Below are positions 1 to 8,473 of a stretch of DNA of 64,000 bases, piece by piece. The stretch spans positions 1 to 64,000 of the forward strand of contig NZ_SMRU01000019.1 of NCBI RefSeq assembly GCF_004354015.1, read 5' to 3'. The notes under the pieces are model-generated. The model saw only the letters and a program-made list of their open reading frames with translations. It did no database searches and had not been told where the DNA came from. Numbering within the stretch: the first letter of the stretch is position 1; every line of letters starts with the position of its first letter. Position numbers and translations under genes: made by a program. This DNA is from Arthrobacter terricola. Its GTDB lineage: Bacteria > Actinomycetota > Actinomycetes > Actinomycetales > Micrococcaceae.

Positions 1-428
1 CTGGTCGTGCCCGCGCAGGTGTACGTGTAGGCGGGGGCCGTGCCGGCCTCAACCCAGCCCGTGGAGCAACGGTCGACGACAACCTGCAGGCCGTTGGTGG
101 CGTCGGAGTCCAGCTTCGTGCTCGTCGTGGTCGCCGCCGTCGTCAGCGTGACGGCCGAGAGGTTCTGGTTCCCGGCTGCGTTGCTCAGGGTGACCGCGCG
201 TTGGATGGTGTCGCCCGGGACGATGCCGGTGGCGGCGACGTTGAGCCGGTTGGTGGCGGCGGTGGTGCCGAGGGCAATGTTGACGGTGCCGGAACCGACA
301 GCGGCGCTGGCCGACGTCGAGGACGTGAAGGCACCGTAAGTTCCCAGTCCTGCCACGCCGGCGGCGGTGCCGACCAGTGCCAGGGAGGCGATGACTTTGC
401 CGGTGGTGGTTTTCAGGTTCAGACCCAT
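1..428 (-). CDS. SipW-type signal peptide protein (TasA/camelysin-like), partial
   Basis: The gene reads leftward from an ATG at 428 and runs off the window, so about 142 N-terminal residues are visible and the C-terminus is missing. The start MGLNLKTTTGKVIAS is followed by a hydrophobic stretch (SLALVGTAAGVAGLG) and then GTYGAFTSSTSA. This matches the SipW-dependent signal peptide pattern of TasA, CalY and related surface or biofilm-fibre proteins, where the G-T-x-A-x-F-T motif follows the hydrophobic core. The rest is rich in Thr, Ala, Ser and Val, as expected for a secreted beta-rich protein. A dedicated SipW signal peptidase gene would be expected nearby, to the left of the window. The exact function is unknown. 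Confidence 0.75.
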   Translation of the reverse strand, partial: MGLNLKTTTGKVIASLALVGTAAGVAGLGTYGAFTSSTSASAAVGSGTVNIALGTTAATNRLNVAATGIVPGDTIQRAVTLSNAAGNQNLSAVTLTTAATTTSTKLDSDATNGLQVVVDRCSTGWVEAGTAPAYTYTCAGTT

Positions 429-741
429 GATCGTTGTCCGTTTCCGTGTGGTCCGTGGTGGCTGTGCTTTCTGTGTTGCTGTTGATTCCACGGTGGTGCA
501 GATGGTTTAGGACGGTGCAGGGATCCGGTCAGGATTGCATCAAGGTTGCTTAAAGATCCGCTCAAGAGGCCGATCGCCTCAGACGGTCCTTGTTGGTTTC
601 GGACGGCTGTTGGATGGGGAAAGCCGCTAGGTTCCCTTGTGGCGCAGCGGTTGCGGCAGGAAGACTGTTTCCTCTTGCGGGGAAGATGGGGTTGGTCAGG
701 CTGTTCGAGGGAGCGCGAACGTGGGCACTCTGGATTCAGCG
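429..741. other. No gene seen
   Basis: Upstream region of the SipW-type gene. Short open frames here have no recognisable sequence and no convincing ribosome binding site. It should hold the leftward promoter of that gene, but I see no clear -35/-10 pair. Confidence 0.4.
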
Positions 742-1040
742 ATGTGGTCGGGCCGGGTCTTCATTGATGGCTGGCAGCCCGGCGGTGGCGGCACCATCGG
801 GGTGTCCGGGCCGGCAACGGGTGCTGTCCTGAGTGAGATCGCTGTAGCCGATGCCGCGGGGATGTGCGGCGTGCTGCTGGCCTTGCCAAGGAATCCCAGA
901 CGCGTGAGCGGCCGCGAGACCGGAAGACAGGACTGCTGTTCTGCGCCGCGCAGGCCAGCTCTTCGCAGAGCATGCCAAAGAGATTGAGGGATGGCTTGTC
1001 CGTGAATCGGGGGCTGATGCCCTGAATTTCCAAAATCATG
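742..1040 (+). pseudogene. Aldehyde dehydrogenase remnant (N-terminal part, frameshifted)
   Basis: Two frames together spell the start of an aldehyde dehydrogenase of the benzaldehyde/vanillin dehydrogenase type. In the frame of 742 the peptide MWSGRVFIDGWQPGG continues to a stretch like PATGAVLSEIAVADAA, the usual N-terminal beta-hairpin region. After about 860 the similarity moves to another frame, with PEDRTAVLRRAGQLF and then EHAKEIEGWLVRESG, the typical helix region around residues 50-80. Everything downstream (NAD site, catalytic Cys and Glu) is missing, because the cyclohydrolase gene begins at 1112. It is therefore a 5' relic with at least one frameshift. The identification is by eye from family patterns. 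Confidence 0.65.
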
Positions 1041-1111
1041 CTACGTTGTTTTAGAAGATGAAATGCGGCATTCCGAGCCGTCTCTTCCGAATCCCAGAAG
1101 GAGTGGCCCTG

Positions 1112-1864
1112 ATGCCCGAGTCCCCGCTCACGGCGACCGATTTGCCGGCCAGCACGGAAACCGCATGGACGTCAGATTCGCCTTCGGGCCCTTTTGGTCC
1201 CTCGCATCGCGGACTGAAAGAAGTTCCCGCCGCTACCGTGCGCACGCAGGTGCGCATTCCGCTCAGGTTCGCCGACGGATTCAGCACCTCAGCCGAGGCC
1301 TTTACATTCAATGGACTCGTTGACGGTAAGGAGCACCTGCTGCTGGGACTGGGCGATTGGCGGCAAGCACTTAACAACGGCACGGGAACGGGACGGGCAC
1401 CGCTCGTCCGCCCGCACAGCGAATGCCTCACTGGAGATGTCCTGGGCTCCCAACGCTGTGATTGCGGCCCTCAGCTGCGTGAGGCAGCTGAAAGGATCGC
1501 AGAGCAAGGCGGGTTCCTGTTGTACCTGCGACAGGAAGGCCGCGGGATCGGCCTATACAAGAAACTGGACGCCTACGCCCTGCAGGACGGCGGACTGGAC
1601 ACCTACGCCGCCAATGTCGCCCTGGGCCATCGTGAAGATGAGAGGGATTATCGTCCGGCAGGGCAAATGCTCCTTGCCATCGGAGCACGCAGTATCAGGT
1701 TGCTGAGCAATAATCCGGACAAGGCCATGCAACTTGAAGCGAACGGTGTCACCGTCACCGAACGCATACGTACCGAAGTCCACCTCTCGCCGGAAAATGC
1801 CCGCTACCTGGCCGCAAAGCGCGACCATACTGCCCACACCATCGACCTCGGGCCCCTTCAGTAA
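1112..1864 (+). CDS. ribA: GTP cyclohydrolase II (RibA-type, stand-alone)
   Basis: Converts GTP to 2,5-diamino-6-ribosylamino-4(3H)-pyrimidinone 5'-phosphate, formate and pyrophosphate, the first step of riboflavin synthesis. The 250-residue protein has the zinc-site Cys pattern (Cys about 105 in HSECLTGDV and Cys 116/118 in RCDCG), the RQEGRGIGL motif near residues 140-148 and SNNPDKA near 199-205. I chose the ATG at 1112 because AAGGAG lies 8 bases upstream; an earlier in-frame ATG at 1058 lacks a good site. It is not fused to RibB and has no riboflavin genes beside it, so it may be a paralog outside the main rib operon. Confidence 0.85.
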   Translation: MPESPLTATDLPASTETAWTSDSPSGPFGPSHRGLKEVPAATVRTQVRIPLRFADGFSTSAEAFTFNGLVDGKEHLLLGLGDWRQALNNGTGTGRAPLVRPHSECLTGDVLGSQRCDCGPQLREAAERIAEQGGFLLYLRQEGRGIGLYKKLDAYALQDGGLDTYAANVALGHREDERDYRPAGQMLLAIGARSIRLLSNNPDKAMQLEANGVTVTERIRTEVHLSPENARYLAAKRDHTAHTIDLGPLQ

Positions 1865-2050
1865 CCTCCGCCTGAGACCACCCAGGACACGTGCCAGGGG
1901 CACGATAGACGTTGACCAGCCGGCTGGCTCGGCCGCCGGCTTCGGCAAACGTGACCCAGGGCCGAGCCGAACCAGGGCCGACCTCAAAGGCCGGCCGCCG
2001 CCGTCGTCCTTGCGGGTCATGGTCCCCTTAGGTGGTCCGGCCCGGTACGG

Positions 2051-2350
2051 TCAGCCTTCACATTCGATGCAGTAGGCGTGCCCGTCCTTCTCCCGCGCGA
2101 TCTGGGACCGGTGCCGGACCAGGAAACAGGAGTAGCAGGTGAATTCGTCATTGGCCTGGGGAATGACCTGCACGGTCAATTCCTCAGAGATGAACTCACC
2201 GCCGGGACCGTCCTGGTCAAGTCCGTCAGCCTGGTCAAGGTCCAATACCACGCTGCGGGCATCCGGCGCGTTCGCCGATTTCAGGGCCTCCAGTGAACTT
2301 TCTTGCGACTCCTTGACGTCGGAGCGTACTTCGTCATAATCAGCTGCCAC
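2051..2350 (-). CDS. DUF4193 family protein
   Basis: A 99-residue acidic protein that starts MAADYDEVRSDVKES and ends with a zinc-ribbon-like module: CYSC about residue 70, then CIEC near the C-terminus. This layout (variable acidic N-terminus, CxxC...CxxC tail) is that of the actinobacterial DUF4193 family, conserved and of unknown function. It is transcribed leftward, convergent with the cyclohydrolase gene. The function cannot be read from the sequence. Confidence 0.85.
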   Translation of the reverse strand: MAADYDEVRSDVKESQESSLEALKSANAPDARSVVLDLDQADGLDQDGPGGEFISEELTVQVIPQANDEFTCYSCFLVRHRSQIAREKDGHAYCIECEG

Positions 2351-2377
2351 GATGTGTTTCTCTTTTCTTGCTATCCA

Positions 2378-2644
2378 TTAGTCCGACATGCAACGTACAG
2401 GACGGCGGCAAAATTCCGCAGCCGGCCCGGGACCCACCCACCGTCGAAGGGGCTCAGGAAGTTGCCAAGTTCCTGAGTGCCTCCGCAAAACAGTCTCCCA
2501 ACCGGCAGTCGTGGCGTGGCTGCCAATCGGAAACCAGACCACAGACCGGGCGTCGCCGACGGTGAAGGCGAGCAACGCACTGTGGCCGCCCCGGGCCGCC
2601 ACGACCTTTCCGACTGCAAATTGAGCTATCGGCATAAGGGCCAC
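2378..2644 (-). CDS. Hypothetical protein, doubtful
   Basis: An 88-residue open frame from a GTG at 2644, with normal G/C codon use in its middle part and a plausible soluble composition (PIAQFAVGKVVAARGG near the start). No family is recognised and the ribosome binding site is weak. It could be a small real gene or a remnant, so I keep it at low confidence. Confidence 0.25.
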   Translation of the reverse strand: MALMPIAQFAVGKVVAARGGHSALLAFTVGDARSVVWFPIGSHATTAGWETVLRRHSGTWQLPEPLRRWVGPGPAAEFCRRPVRCMSD

Positions 2645-2684
2645 ATTGGCGAATATTCAAAAAATGAACACCACGTTCAAACTC

Positions 2685-2747
2685 TTGACATTCAAGGTGG
2701 CGAGGATCACACTAGAACTAGTTCATTTAATGAACGTTTCGTTCATT
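2685..2747 (+). promoter_or_regulatory. Operator-like inverted repeat upstream of SDR
   Basis: GTTCATTTAATGAAC at 2721-2735 is a perfect inverted repeat (7-base arms around one central base), followed by a further half-site GTTCATT at 2741-2747. A possible -35 element TTGACA lies at 2685-2690. Inverted repeats of this kind are typical of TetR- or MarR-family operators, but no such regulator gene is adjacent. Confidence 0.5.
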
Positions 2748-2753
2748 TTGGAG

Positions 2754-2906
2754 ATGAGTACGATGACACGTCGTGACAGGATCAACACCAACAGGCAAAG
2801 CCGGACTGAAGCGGAGACATCCCTTCGGGGCACTGCAGAGCGCCGTACGTCGTGGATGCCGATCGCAGACTACGACGGGGCGATCTTCCCCGACATGGCA
2901 GACTGA
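2754..2906 (+). CDS. Short hypothetical ORF between operator and SDR
   Basis: A 50-residue reading frame starting MSTMTRRDRINTNRQ just after the palindromic operator. The GGAG before the ATG is very close to the start. No family is recognised. It may be the truncated 5' end of a lost gene that used this promoter, since it ends about 90 bases before the SDR. Confidence 0.25.
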   Translation: MSTMTRRDRINTNRQSRTEAETSLRGTAERRTSWMPIADYDGAIFPDMAD

Positions 2907-2993
2907 TTGGCGAATAGCAGCCGCGTGCCCCCACTCGATGCCGCGTGGCGCGCCCTGGCCGGCTGAGACCCACACCGCCAAAGGAGAACGTCG

Positions 2994-3902
2994 ATGTCCA
3001 CCGCCACATCCGCCTGGGTCATTACCGGCCCCACTTCCGGTTTCGGTGCCGCCACGGCCCGCGAGCTCGCAAACCACGGGACCATGGTCCTCGTCGGCAG
3101 GAACGCCGCCAAGCTCGCCGTGGTGAAAGCCGACATCGAGAACCGCGGCGGCAGTGCGGCCTGTGTCGTCGGTGACCTGTCCGACATCGTCAGTGCCCGT
3201 CAGGCCGCCGCCGATGTCCTGGCGCTCGGGCTGCCGATCCGCGGTGTGCTGAACAACGCCGGCGTCATGTTGTCGCGTCCGGCGACGAGCACGCAGGACT
3301 GGGAGCTGTCCTTCGCGACCAACCACCTCGGACCCCTGGCCTTCACCGAAGCGCTCATCCCCGCCCTGACCGCCGGGACTAACGTTGTGTTCATCGCCTC
3401 GGCCGTCGAGGATCCCGAACGGATCCCCGCCGTCCGCGCGGGATTCCGCGGCGGCCGCTACATATCTGCCGCGGCGGCGGCCCGGGGCGAGTACACCCCG
3501 GGCGGCTCAAAACGCCCCGGTATGGACGCCTATGCCACATCGAAACAAGGCAACCTCGCCGCTGTCTTCAGCCTGGCACGCCAGCACCCGCACCTGCGCT
3601 TCCGGGCTATCGAGCCCGGGGTCAACCCCGGCTCAAACCTCGGCGAGCTGACGGCGACCCTCCGCCTTGTTGCCAAAGCCCTGACACCGATACTCACGGT
3701 GTTTCCGCACTTCACAACCTCCAAGCGCGCAGCCCGGGTCATAACGAAGATCCTCACGGACACCTCCGCGGCGTCCGGCACCTATTACGACGAGAACGGC
3801 AAGCTGATGCGCGCCTCCACGCAGGTCAGCGATCCCGCCTTCAGCGACCGGTTCATCACCGAAAGCCGCGCACTGCTCGCCACGGTCGAACCGCAGCCCT
3901 AG
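2994..3902 (+). CDS. Short-chain dehydrogenase/reductase (SDR)
   Basis: A 302-residue NAD(P)-dependent oxidoreductase with an N-terminal Rossmann motif TGPTSGFG, NNAG near residue 90, an active-site Ser region (IASAVEDPE) and the catalytic YATSK. The longer C-terminal part resembles retinol-dehydrogenase/protochlorophyllide-reductase-like SDRs. The ATG at 2994 follows AAGGAG at good spacing. The substrate is unknown. It lies downstream of a palindromic operator (2721-2747), so expression is probably inducible. No operon partner follows. Confidence 0.8.
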   Translation: MSTATSAWVITGPTSGFGAATARELANHGTMVLVGRNAAKLAVVKADIENRGGSAACVVGDLSDIVSARQAAADVLALGLPIRGVLNNAGVMLSRPATSTQDWELSFATNHLGPLAFTEALIPALTAGTNVVFIASAVEDPERIPAVRAGFRGGRYISAAAAARGEYTPGGSKRPGMDAYATSKQGNLAAVFSLARQHPHLRFRAIEPGVNPGSNLGELTATLRLVAKALTPILTVFPHFTTSKRAARVITKILTDTSAASGTYYDENGKLMRASTQVSDPAFSDRFITESRALLATVEPQP

Positions 3903-4059
3903 CATGAGGATTCCCACGAAAAGAACAAGCCCGCCACCACGCGGTTGAGGGAGAGGCCTGGGTGGATCCCCTCGAAGCCGGCGCGTTCATCAACTATGAT
4001 CGAATAAGTTCGTTTGTAGCCAATGCGAACATGGAAGCCCGAACGATCAAGGAGGGACA

Positions 4060-5217
4060 ATGATCGCTGATCAGCGCAAGGAACTGATCCTGCGGGAGCT
4101 CCGGGCGCGCGGATCGGTCTCGGTCTCGGACTTCGCCCAGCGGCACGACGTGGCCCGGATCACCGTACGGCGGGACCTGGCGGCCCTGGCCGATGAAGGG
4201 CTCCTCGCCCGGACCCACGGGGGAGCTGTCCCCGCACCTGCTTCCGCAGGCCGGGACGGGCAGGATCGGAAGGGCGCGCAGGCGCGGCGATCCCGGAGTG
4301 CTGCGGACGTGGCGGCCAGGAGCGGTCGCGGCGGATCCCGGGGGCAGCCGATCGTTGGCATGATTGTCCCCTCCGCTTCGTACTATTACCCGCTGATGAT
4401 CAAAGGGGCCGAGGAAGCCGCCAGCCGGATGGGGGCACGGCTTGTGCTCGGCATCTCCAATTACTCCCCGGTGGAGGAACGCCGCCAGGTTGATCGGCTC
4501 GTGGCCAACCGGGTCGATGGCCTGCTGATCACTCCGAGCGAAGCGGACTTCTCCGAGGGCCGGACCCTCGAGGTCCTTGCAGGAGCGAAGGTGCCGGTCG
4601 TCGTGATGGAACGCTCGCTCGATGAAGCCCCGCCTCTGGGCTGCCTCGAAGGGGTTCGCACTGACCACGCAGCCGGAGCCGAGCTCGCGGTGGCCCATCT
4701 GGCCGGACTCGGGCACGGCCGCGTGCTCCTGGCAGTGCGCTCGTCGACTCCCACATCCCGCTGGATCGCCCAAGGGTACGCCCGTGCTGTCGCCCGGCGA
4801 GGGCTGGAGCCGGGGGGAAGCGTCATTGAACTGCCGATGATTCCGGCGGGCGAGCTGCCGGACATGGAGCCCTTTGACCGGCTCCTCGACTCGGTGTCCG
4901 GCGATTCCTGCGCGGTGATCGTGCACACCGACGAGGATGCCGCGCAGCTCCTGCGCCGCGCCCAGGAACGCGGCGTCGAGGTCCCGGAGCAGCTTTCCAT
5001 TGTCGCGTACGACGACGAGATCGCCGCCTTTGCGCCGGTTCCCCTGACGGCGGTCTCGCCTCCCAAGCACGAGCTGGGCCTGGCAGCCGTCACTATGTGC
5101 CTTGAGCGCTTGGCCTACGGGGGCGTGGACTCGACGGAGCAGTCCCCGCTCAGGCGGCTCAAGCTCGTCCCTGCATTGAAGATCAGGGAGTCCACACCGC
5201 CGAGAAATGTTCCTTAA
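4060..5217 (+). CDS. Transcriptional regulator, DeoR-type HTH with sugar-binding domain
   Basis: A 385-residue hybrid regulator. The N-terminus (about residues 1-60) is a DeoR winged helix (QRKELILRELRARGSVSVS, then RRDLAALADEGLLARTHGG). Residues 100-380 form a LacI/RbsB-like periplasmic-binding-protein domain (PIVGMIVPSASYYYPLM and later IVAYDDEIAAFAP). A basic, low-complexity linker joins the two. It lies just upstream of the ABC-importer operon and probably senses a sugar or oligosaccharide and controls that operon. An inverted repeat before the next gene (5247-5262) is a candidate target. Confidence 0.85.
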   Translation: MIADQRKELILRELRARGSVSVSDFAQRHDVARITVRRDLAALADEGLLARTHGGAVPAPASAGRDGQDRKGAQARRSRSAADVAARSGRGGSRGQPIVGMIVPSASYYYPLMIKGAEEAASRMGARLVLGISNYSPVEERRQVDRLVANRVDGLLITPSEADFSEGRTLEVLAGAKVPVVVMERSLDEAPPLGCLEGVRTDHAAGAELAVAHLAGLGHGRVLLAVRSSTPTSRWIAQGYARAVARRGLEPGGSVIELPMIPAGELPDMEPFDRLLDSVSGDSCAVIVHTDEDAAQLLRRAQERGVEVPEQLSIVAYDDEIAAFAPVPLTAVSPPKHELGLAAVTMCLERLAYGGVDSTEQSPLRRLKLVPALKIRESTPPRNVP

Positions 5218-5246
5218 TGATCGATTGTGGCCTTTTTCATTGACTC

Positions 5247-5262
5247 TGTTCTAAAGAGAACA
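5247..5262 (+). promoter_or_regulatory. Inverted repeat operator upstream of ABC importer operon
   Basis: TGTTCTAAAGAGAACA has perfect 6-base arms and a 4-base centre. A -35-like TTGACT ends two bases before it (5240-5245), so a bound repressor would cover the promoter. It lies between the DeoR/LacI hybrid gene and the solute-binding protein gene. Confidence 0.55.
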
Positions 5263-5305
5263 TTCCATGGAGTGACGCACCACACACTGCATGGAGGAGT
5301 TGGAA

Positions 5306-6637
5306 ATGATCAAGGTTCGGGCAAAGATGCTCGGCGGCGCGATGGCGGCCGCCGTGGTCCTCGCGCTGGCCGCTTGCGGTTCGGGAACAAGCACTGCCGG
5401 TAGCACGACCGAGGACGGGGCGCAGGCCTCGGCCATGGCGAGTGCGAGCGGGAACATCACTTTCTGGTCATCGGTGGCGAACATGAAGCCGGTGGTCGAC
5501 GCGTTCAATCAGAGCCATCCGAACATCAAGGTCAATTACGAGGTGACTCCCTCGGCCGCACCCGGGTACGCGAAGCTCAGCACTGCGCTCCAGGCCGGGA
5601 ACGCCCCTGACGTGGCCACGATCGAGTACTACCGGCTGCCCGGGTACGCCAGCAACGGCGACCTCCAGCCCATCTCCGATTACATTGGCCAGGCAGACCT
5701 GGGGAAGTTTTCCGGCCAGGTCCGCGGCCTCGTGAGCCTGGGCGGCAAGTCCTGGGCCCTGCCTTACGACGCCCCGCCGATGGTGTTCTATTACCGCAAA
5801 GACCTCCTCGCCGATGCCGGGGTGAGTACCGCCCCGGCGACCTGGCAGGAGTTCGAAGCCGACGCGCGCAAGCTCAAGAGCGTCCACCCCGACGCCTATC
5901 TGGCCTCTTTCTACCCGGATGACCCATCGACGTTCGCTGGCCTGGCCTGGCAGGCCGGGGCGAAGTGGTTCTCCACCGAAGGCGATAGCTGGAACGTGAA
6001 CCTCGGCGACGCAGCGACTCAGAAGGTCGCCGGGTTCTGGCAGAAGCTCATCGATGACAAGCTCGTCAAAGTCGAACAGTCCTTCAGCGACCAGTGGTCC
6101 CAGGACCTGCAGAAGTCAACGATGGCCGGAGTGGTCGGCGCCTCCTGGAGCGCAACCGGGATCGTCTCCCGGACCAAGGGCCAGGAAGGCAAGTGGGCCG
6201 TGGCCGAGCTTCCGAACTGGGGCACTCCCGCCGATAGCATGCTCGGCGGATCAACGTTCGCGATCACCAAGACCAGCAAGAACCCCGCCGCGGCCGCAGC
6301 GTTCATCCAGTGGATGACCACCAGCCCGGACGCTATCAAGGCACGCGGGAACGTCGGCTCCGCTTGGCTGGCCTACCCGGGCCTTTCCGATATCGCCAAG
6401 GCGAACTTCAGCACCGCACCTTTCGGCGGCCAGGACATTTTCTCGGTGTTCCAGAAGGCATCCTCGACGGTCAGCGACGGCTGGAACTGGGGCCCGAAGA
6501 TCACGGCCACATACACCCCGCTGGCCGATGGCTTCGGCCGCCTCGCCACGGGAGGCACGATCTCCGAGGCGATCAACTCGGCGCAGACCGCGACGGTCAG
6601 CGACCTGAAGAACTCCGGCCTATCGGTCAAGGGTTGA
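5306..6637 (+). CDS. ABC transporter extracellular solute-binding lipoprotein (carbohydrate type)
   Basis: A 443-residue family 1 extracellular binding protein. The N-terminus MIKVRAKMLGG is followed by a hydrophobic segment ending in the lipobox LAAC, so it should be a lipoprotein anchored to the outer face of the membrane. The mature part begins with a Ser/Thr/Ala-rich linker and then NITFWSSVANMKPVVDAFN, the usual first strand of maltose/multiple-sugar binders. The ATG at 5306 is preceded by GGAGGAG. The two permease genes follow at once. No ATPase gene is present, so a shared MsmK/MalK-type ATPase probably serves this system. Confidence 0.9.
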   Translation: MIKVRAKMLGGAMAAAVVLALAACGSGTSTAGSTTEDGAQASAMASASGNITFWSSVANMKPVVDAFNQSHPNIKVNYEVTPSAAPGYAKLSTALQAGNAPDVATIEYYRLPGYASNGDLQPISDYIGQADLGKFSGQVRGLVSLGGKSWALPYDAPPMVFYYRKDLLADAGVSTAPATWQEFEADARKLKSVHPDAYLASFYPDDPSTFAGLAWQAGAKWFSTEGDSWNVNLGDAATQKVAGFWQKLIDDKLVKVEQSFSDQWSQDLQKSTMAGVVGASWSATGIVSRTKGQEGKWAVAELPNWGTPADSMLGGSTFAITKTSKNPAAAAAFIQWMTTSPDAIKARGNVGSAWLAYPGLSDIAKANFSTAPFGGQDIFSVFQKASSTVSDGWNWGPKITATYTPLADGFGRLATGGTISEAINSAQTATVSDLKNSGLSVKG

Positions 6638-6638
6638 T

Positions 6639-7550
6639 ATGAGGCGCACCGCCAGAACGTCCGCCCGCCGCGAGAGCGGCGGGCGGGCCGCCGCCCTCTT
6701 CCTCGCCCCGTTCATGGTGCTCTTCGCCCTGACGATGATCGCACCGATCATGTATGCCCTCGTGCTGAGCCTTTTGGCCGAGAAGAAGTCCGGGCTTGGC
6801 TTCGCACCCGCTGCAACGGTCTTCGCCGGGCTCGGGAACTATGCTGCCGTGCTCGGCTCCCAGACCTTCCTGGACGGGCTGGCTCGGCTGGGCGCGTACT
6901 GCCTGATGTACATCCCGGTCATGATCGGCCTCGCCCTAGTCCTGGCACTGTTGATGGACACGGCCGTGGCGCGGGCCCGGAAAGTATTCCAGCTGGTGCT
7001 CTTCCTGCCCCACGCCGTGCCCGGCATCATCGCCGCGATCGTCTGGGTATACCTTTACACGCCCAGTGTGAGCCCGATCGTGGAGGTCCTCTCCAACGGC
7101 GGTATCGCCGTGGACTTCCTGGACGCGCATCTGGTGCTCCCTGCGATCGTGAACGTCTCGGTCTGGGAATGGACCGGCTACAACGTCGTCATCCTCTTCA
7201 CCGCGCTGCAGGCCGTCCCCAGGGAGACCATCGAGGCCGCGACGGTTGACGGGGCCGGGGGGCTGAGGACCGCTCTGAGCATCAAAGTGCCCCTCGTGAG
7301 CTCCGCCATCGGCGTCATCGCCCTCTTCACGATCATCGGCACGCTCCAGTTGTTCACCGAACCGACCATGATGCACACCGCCACCTCCTCTGTCACCTCG
7401 ACCTATGTGCCCAACATGTGGGCCTACGATGCCGCCTTCAACCAGCACAACCTGAACCAAGCCGCCGCTGCCTCCCTCATCCTTGCCGTCCTCGCAGCAG
7501 CCCTGTCGTTCATCGTGACGCGCTGGACCTCCAGGAGCCAGAAGCCATGA
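6639..7550 (+). CDS. ABC transporter permease, MalF/UgpA type
   Basis: A 303-residue inner membrane subunit with about six hydrophobic segments. The binding-protein-dependent transport signature EAATVDGAGGLRTALSIKVP (the EAA loop that contacts the ATPase) lies near residues 198-217. It starts two bases after the stop of the binding-protein gene and overlaps the next permease by ATGA, so the genes are translationally coupled. It should import an oligosaccharide with the neighbouring subunits. Confidence 0.9.
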   Translation: MRRTARTSARRESGGRAAALFLAPFMVLFALTMIAPIMYALVLSLLAEKKSGLGFAPAATVFAGLGNYAAVLGSQTFLDGLARLGAYCLMYIPVMIGLALVLALLMDTAVARARKVFQLVLFLPHAVPGIIAAIVWVYLYTPSVSPIVEVLSNGGIAVDFLDAHLVLPAIVNVSVWEWTGYNVVILFTALQAVPRETIEAATVDGAGGLRTALSIKVPLVSSAIGVIALFTIIGTLQLFTEPTMMHTATSSVTSTYVPNMWAYDAAFNQHNLNQAAAASLILAVLAAALSFIVTRWTSRSQKP

Positions 7551-8473
7551 CCATCACCAAGACCGCCTCCCGGACCGCCGGACCGGCCCGGCCCCATAAT
7601 CGACCGTCGCGCACACCCAAGCCCGACAGTCCCCGCCACCGACCGGCCTGGTCCGTGCTCTCGGTCAACGGCATCCTCGTCTTGGGCTCGGCGTACATGG
7701 TGCTGCCCGTGTTGTGGCTGGTGTTCGCCGCGACGAAGAACCTCCAGGACTTCTACGCCACGGACGCACTCTCGTTCGGCAGGTTCTCGCTGCTCGAGAA
7801 CATCGGGCACGTGCTTACCCAGAACGACGGCGTCTTCACCGTCTGGATCCTGAACAGCCTCCTCTACGCCGGAGTCGGCGCCGTCGGCGGCGCCCTCATC
7901 TCGGTCGCCGCCGGCTACGCCTTCGACAAGTTCTCCTTCCGCTGGAAGGAACGCTGGTACGGCCTGGTGCTTCTGGGGGTGCTCGTGCCGAACACGGCCA
8001 CCGTCCTGCCGCTCTACCTTCTCGCCTCCGCAGTCGGCCTGACCAACACGGTCTGGGCCGTGCTGATCCCGGCCCTGACCAATCCGTTCGGCGTGTACCT
8101 GGCGCGCGTCTACAGCGCCGCCTACATCCCCGACGAGACACTCGAGGCCGCACGCGTGGACGGGGCCGGGAATGTGCGAAGCTTCTTCTCCCTGGGCCTG
8201 CCGATGATCATGCCCGGACTCGTCACCATCGCCCTGTTCCAGTTCGTGGGCATCTGGAACAACTTCATGCTGCCGCTGGTCATGCTCTCGAACGAGCGGC
8301 TCTTCCCGCTCTCCCTCGGCATCTTCGGTTGGAGTACCCAGACCTCGGCCTTCCCGGACTTTTACCCCCTGGTCATCACGGGCTCGATGCTCTCCGTCAT
8401 TCCCCTGATCATCGCCTTCGTCTTCCTCCAGCGCTTCTGGAAGACCGGCCTCACCGCAGGAGCGGTCAAATGA
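7547..8473 (+). CDS. ABC transporter permease, MalG/UgpE type
   Basis: A 308-residue membrane subunit that starts MTITKTASRTAG at an ATGA overlap with the previous permease. After a hydrophilic, Pro/Arg-rich N-terminus of about 45 residues come six hydrophobic segments, with the EAA loop (ETLEAARVDGAGNVRSFF) near residue 203. It pairs with the upstream permease to form the import channel. A long antisense frame on the other strand here is a codon-bias shadow. Confidence 0.9.
   Translation: MTITKTASRTAGPARPHNRPSRTPKPDSPRHRPAWSVLSVNGILVLGSAYMVLPVLWLVFAATKNLQDFYATDALSFGRFSLLENIGHVLTQNDGVFTVWILNSLLYAGVGAVGGALISVAAGYAFDKFSFRWKERWYGLVLLGVLVPNTATVLPLYLLASAVGLTNTVWAVLIPALTNPFGVYLARVYSAAYIPDETLEAARVDGAGNVRSFFSLGLPMIMPGLVTIALFQFVGIWNNFMLPLVMLSNERLFPLSLGIFGWSTQTSAFPDFYPLVITGSMLSVIPLIIAFVFLQRFWKTGLTAGAVK

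Noticed and set aside
3994..5070. 358-codon minus-strand frame opposite the DeoR/LacI regulator
   Set aside because: No domain pattern is visible, while the plus strand encodes a clear two-domain regulator.
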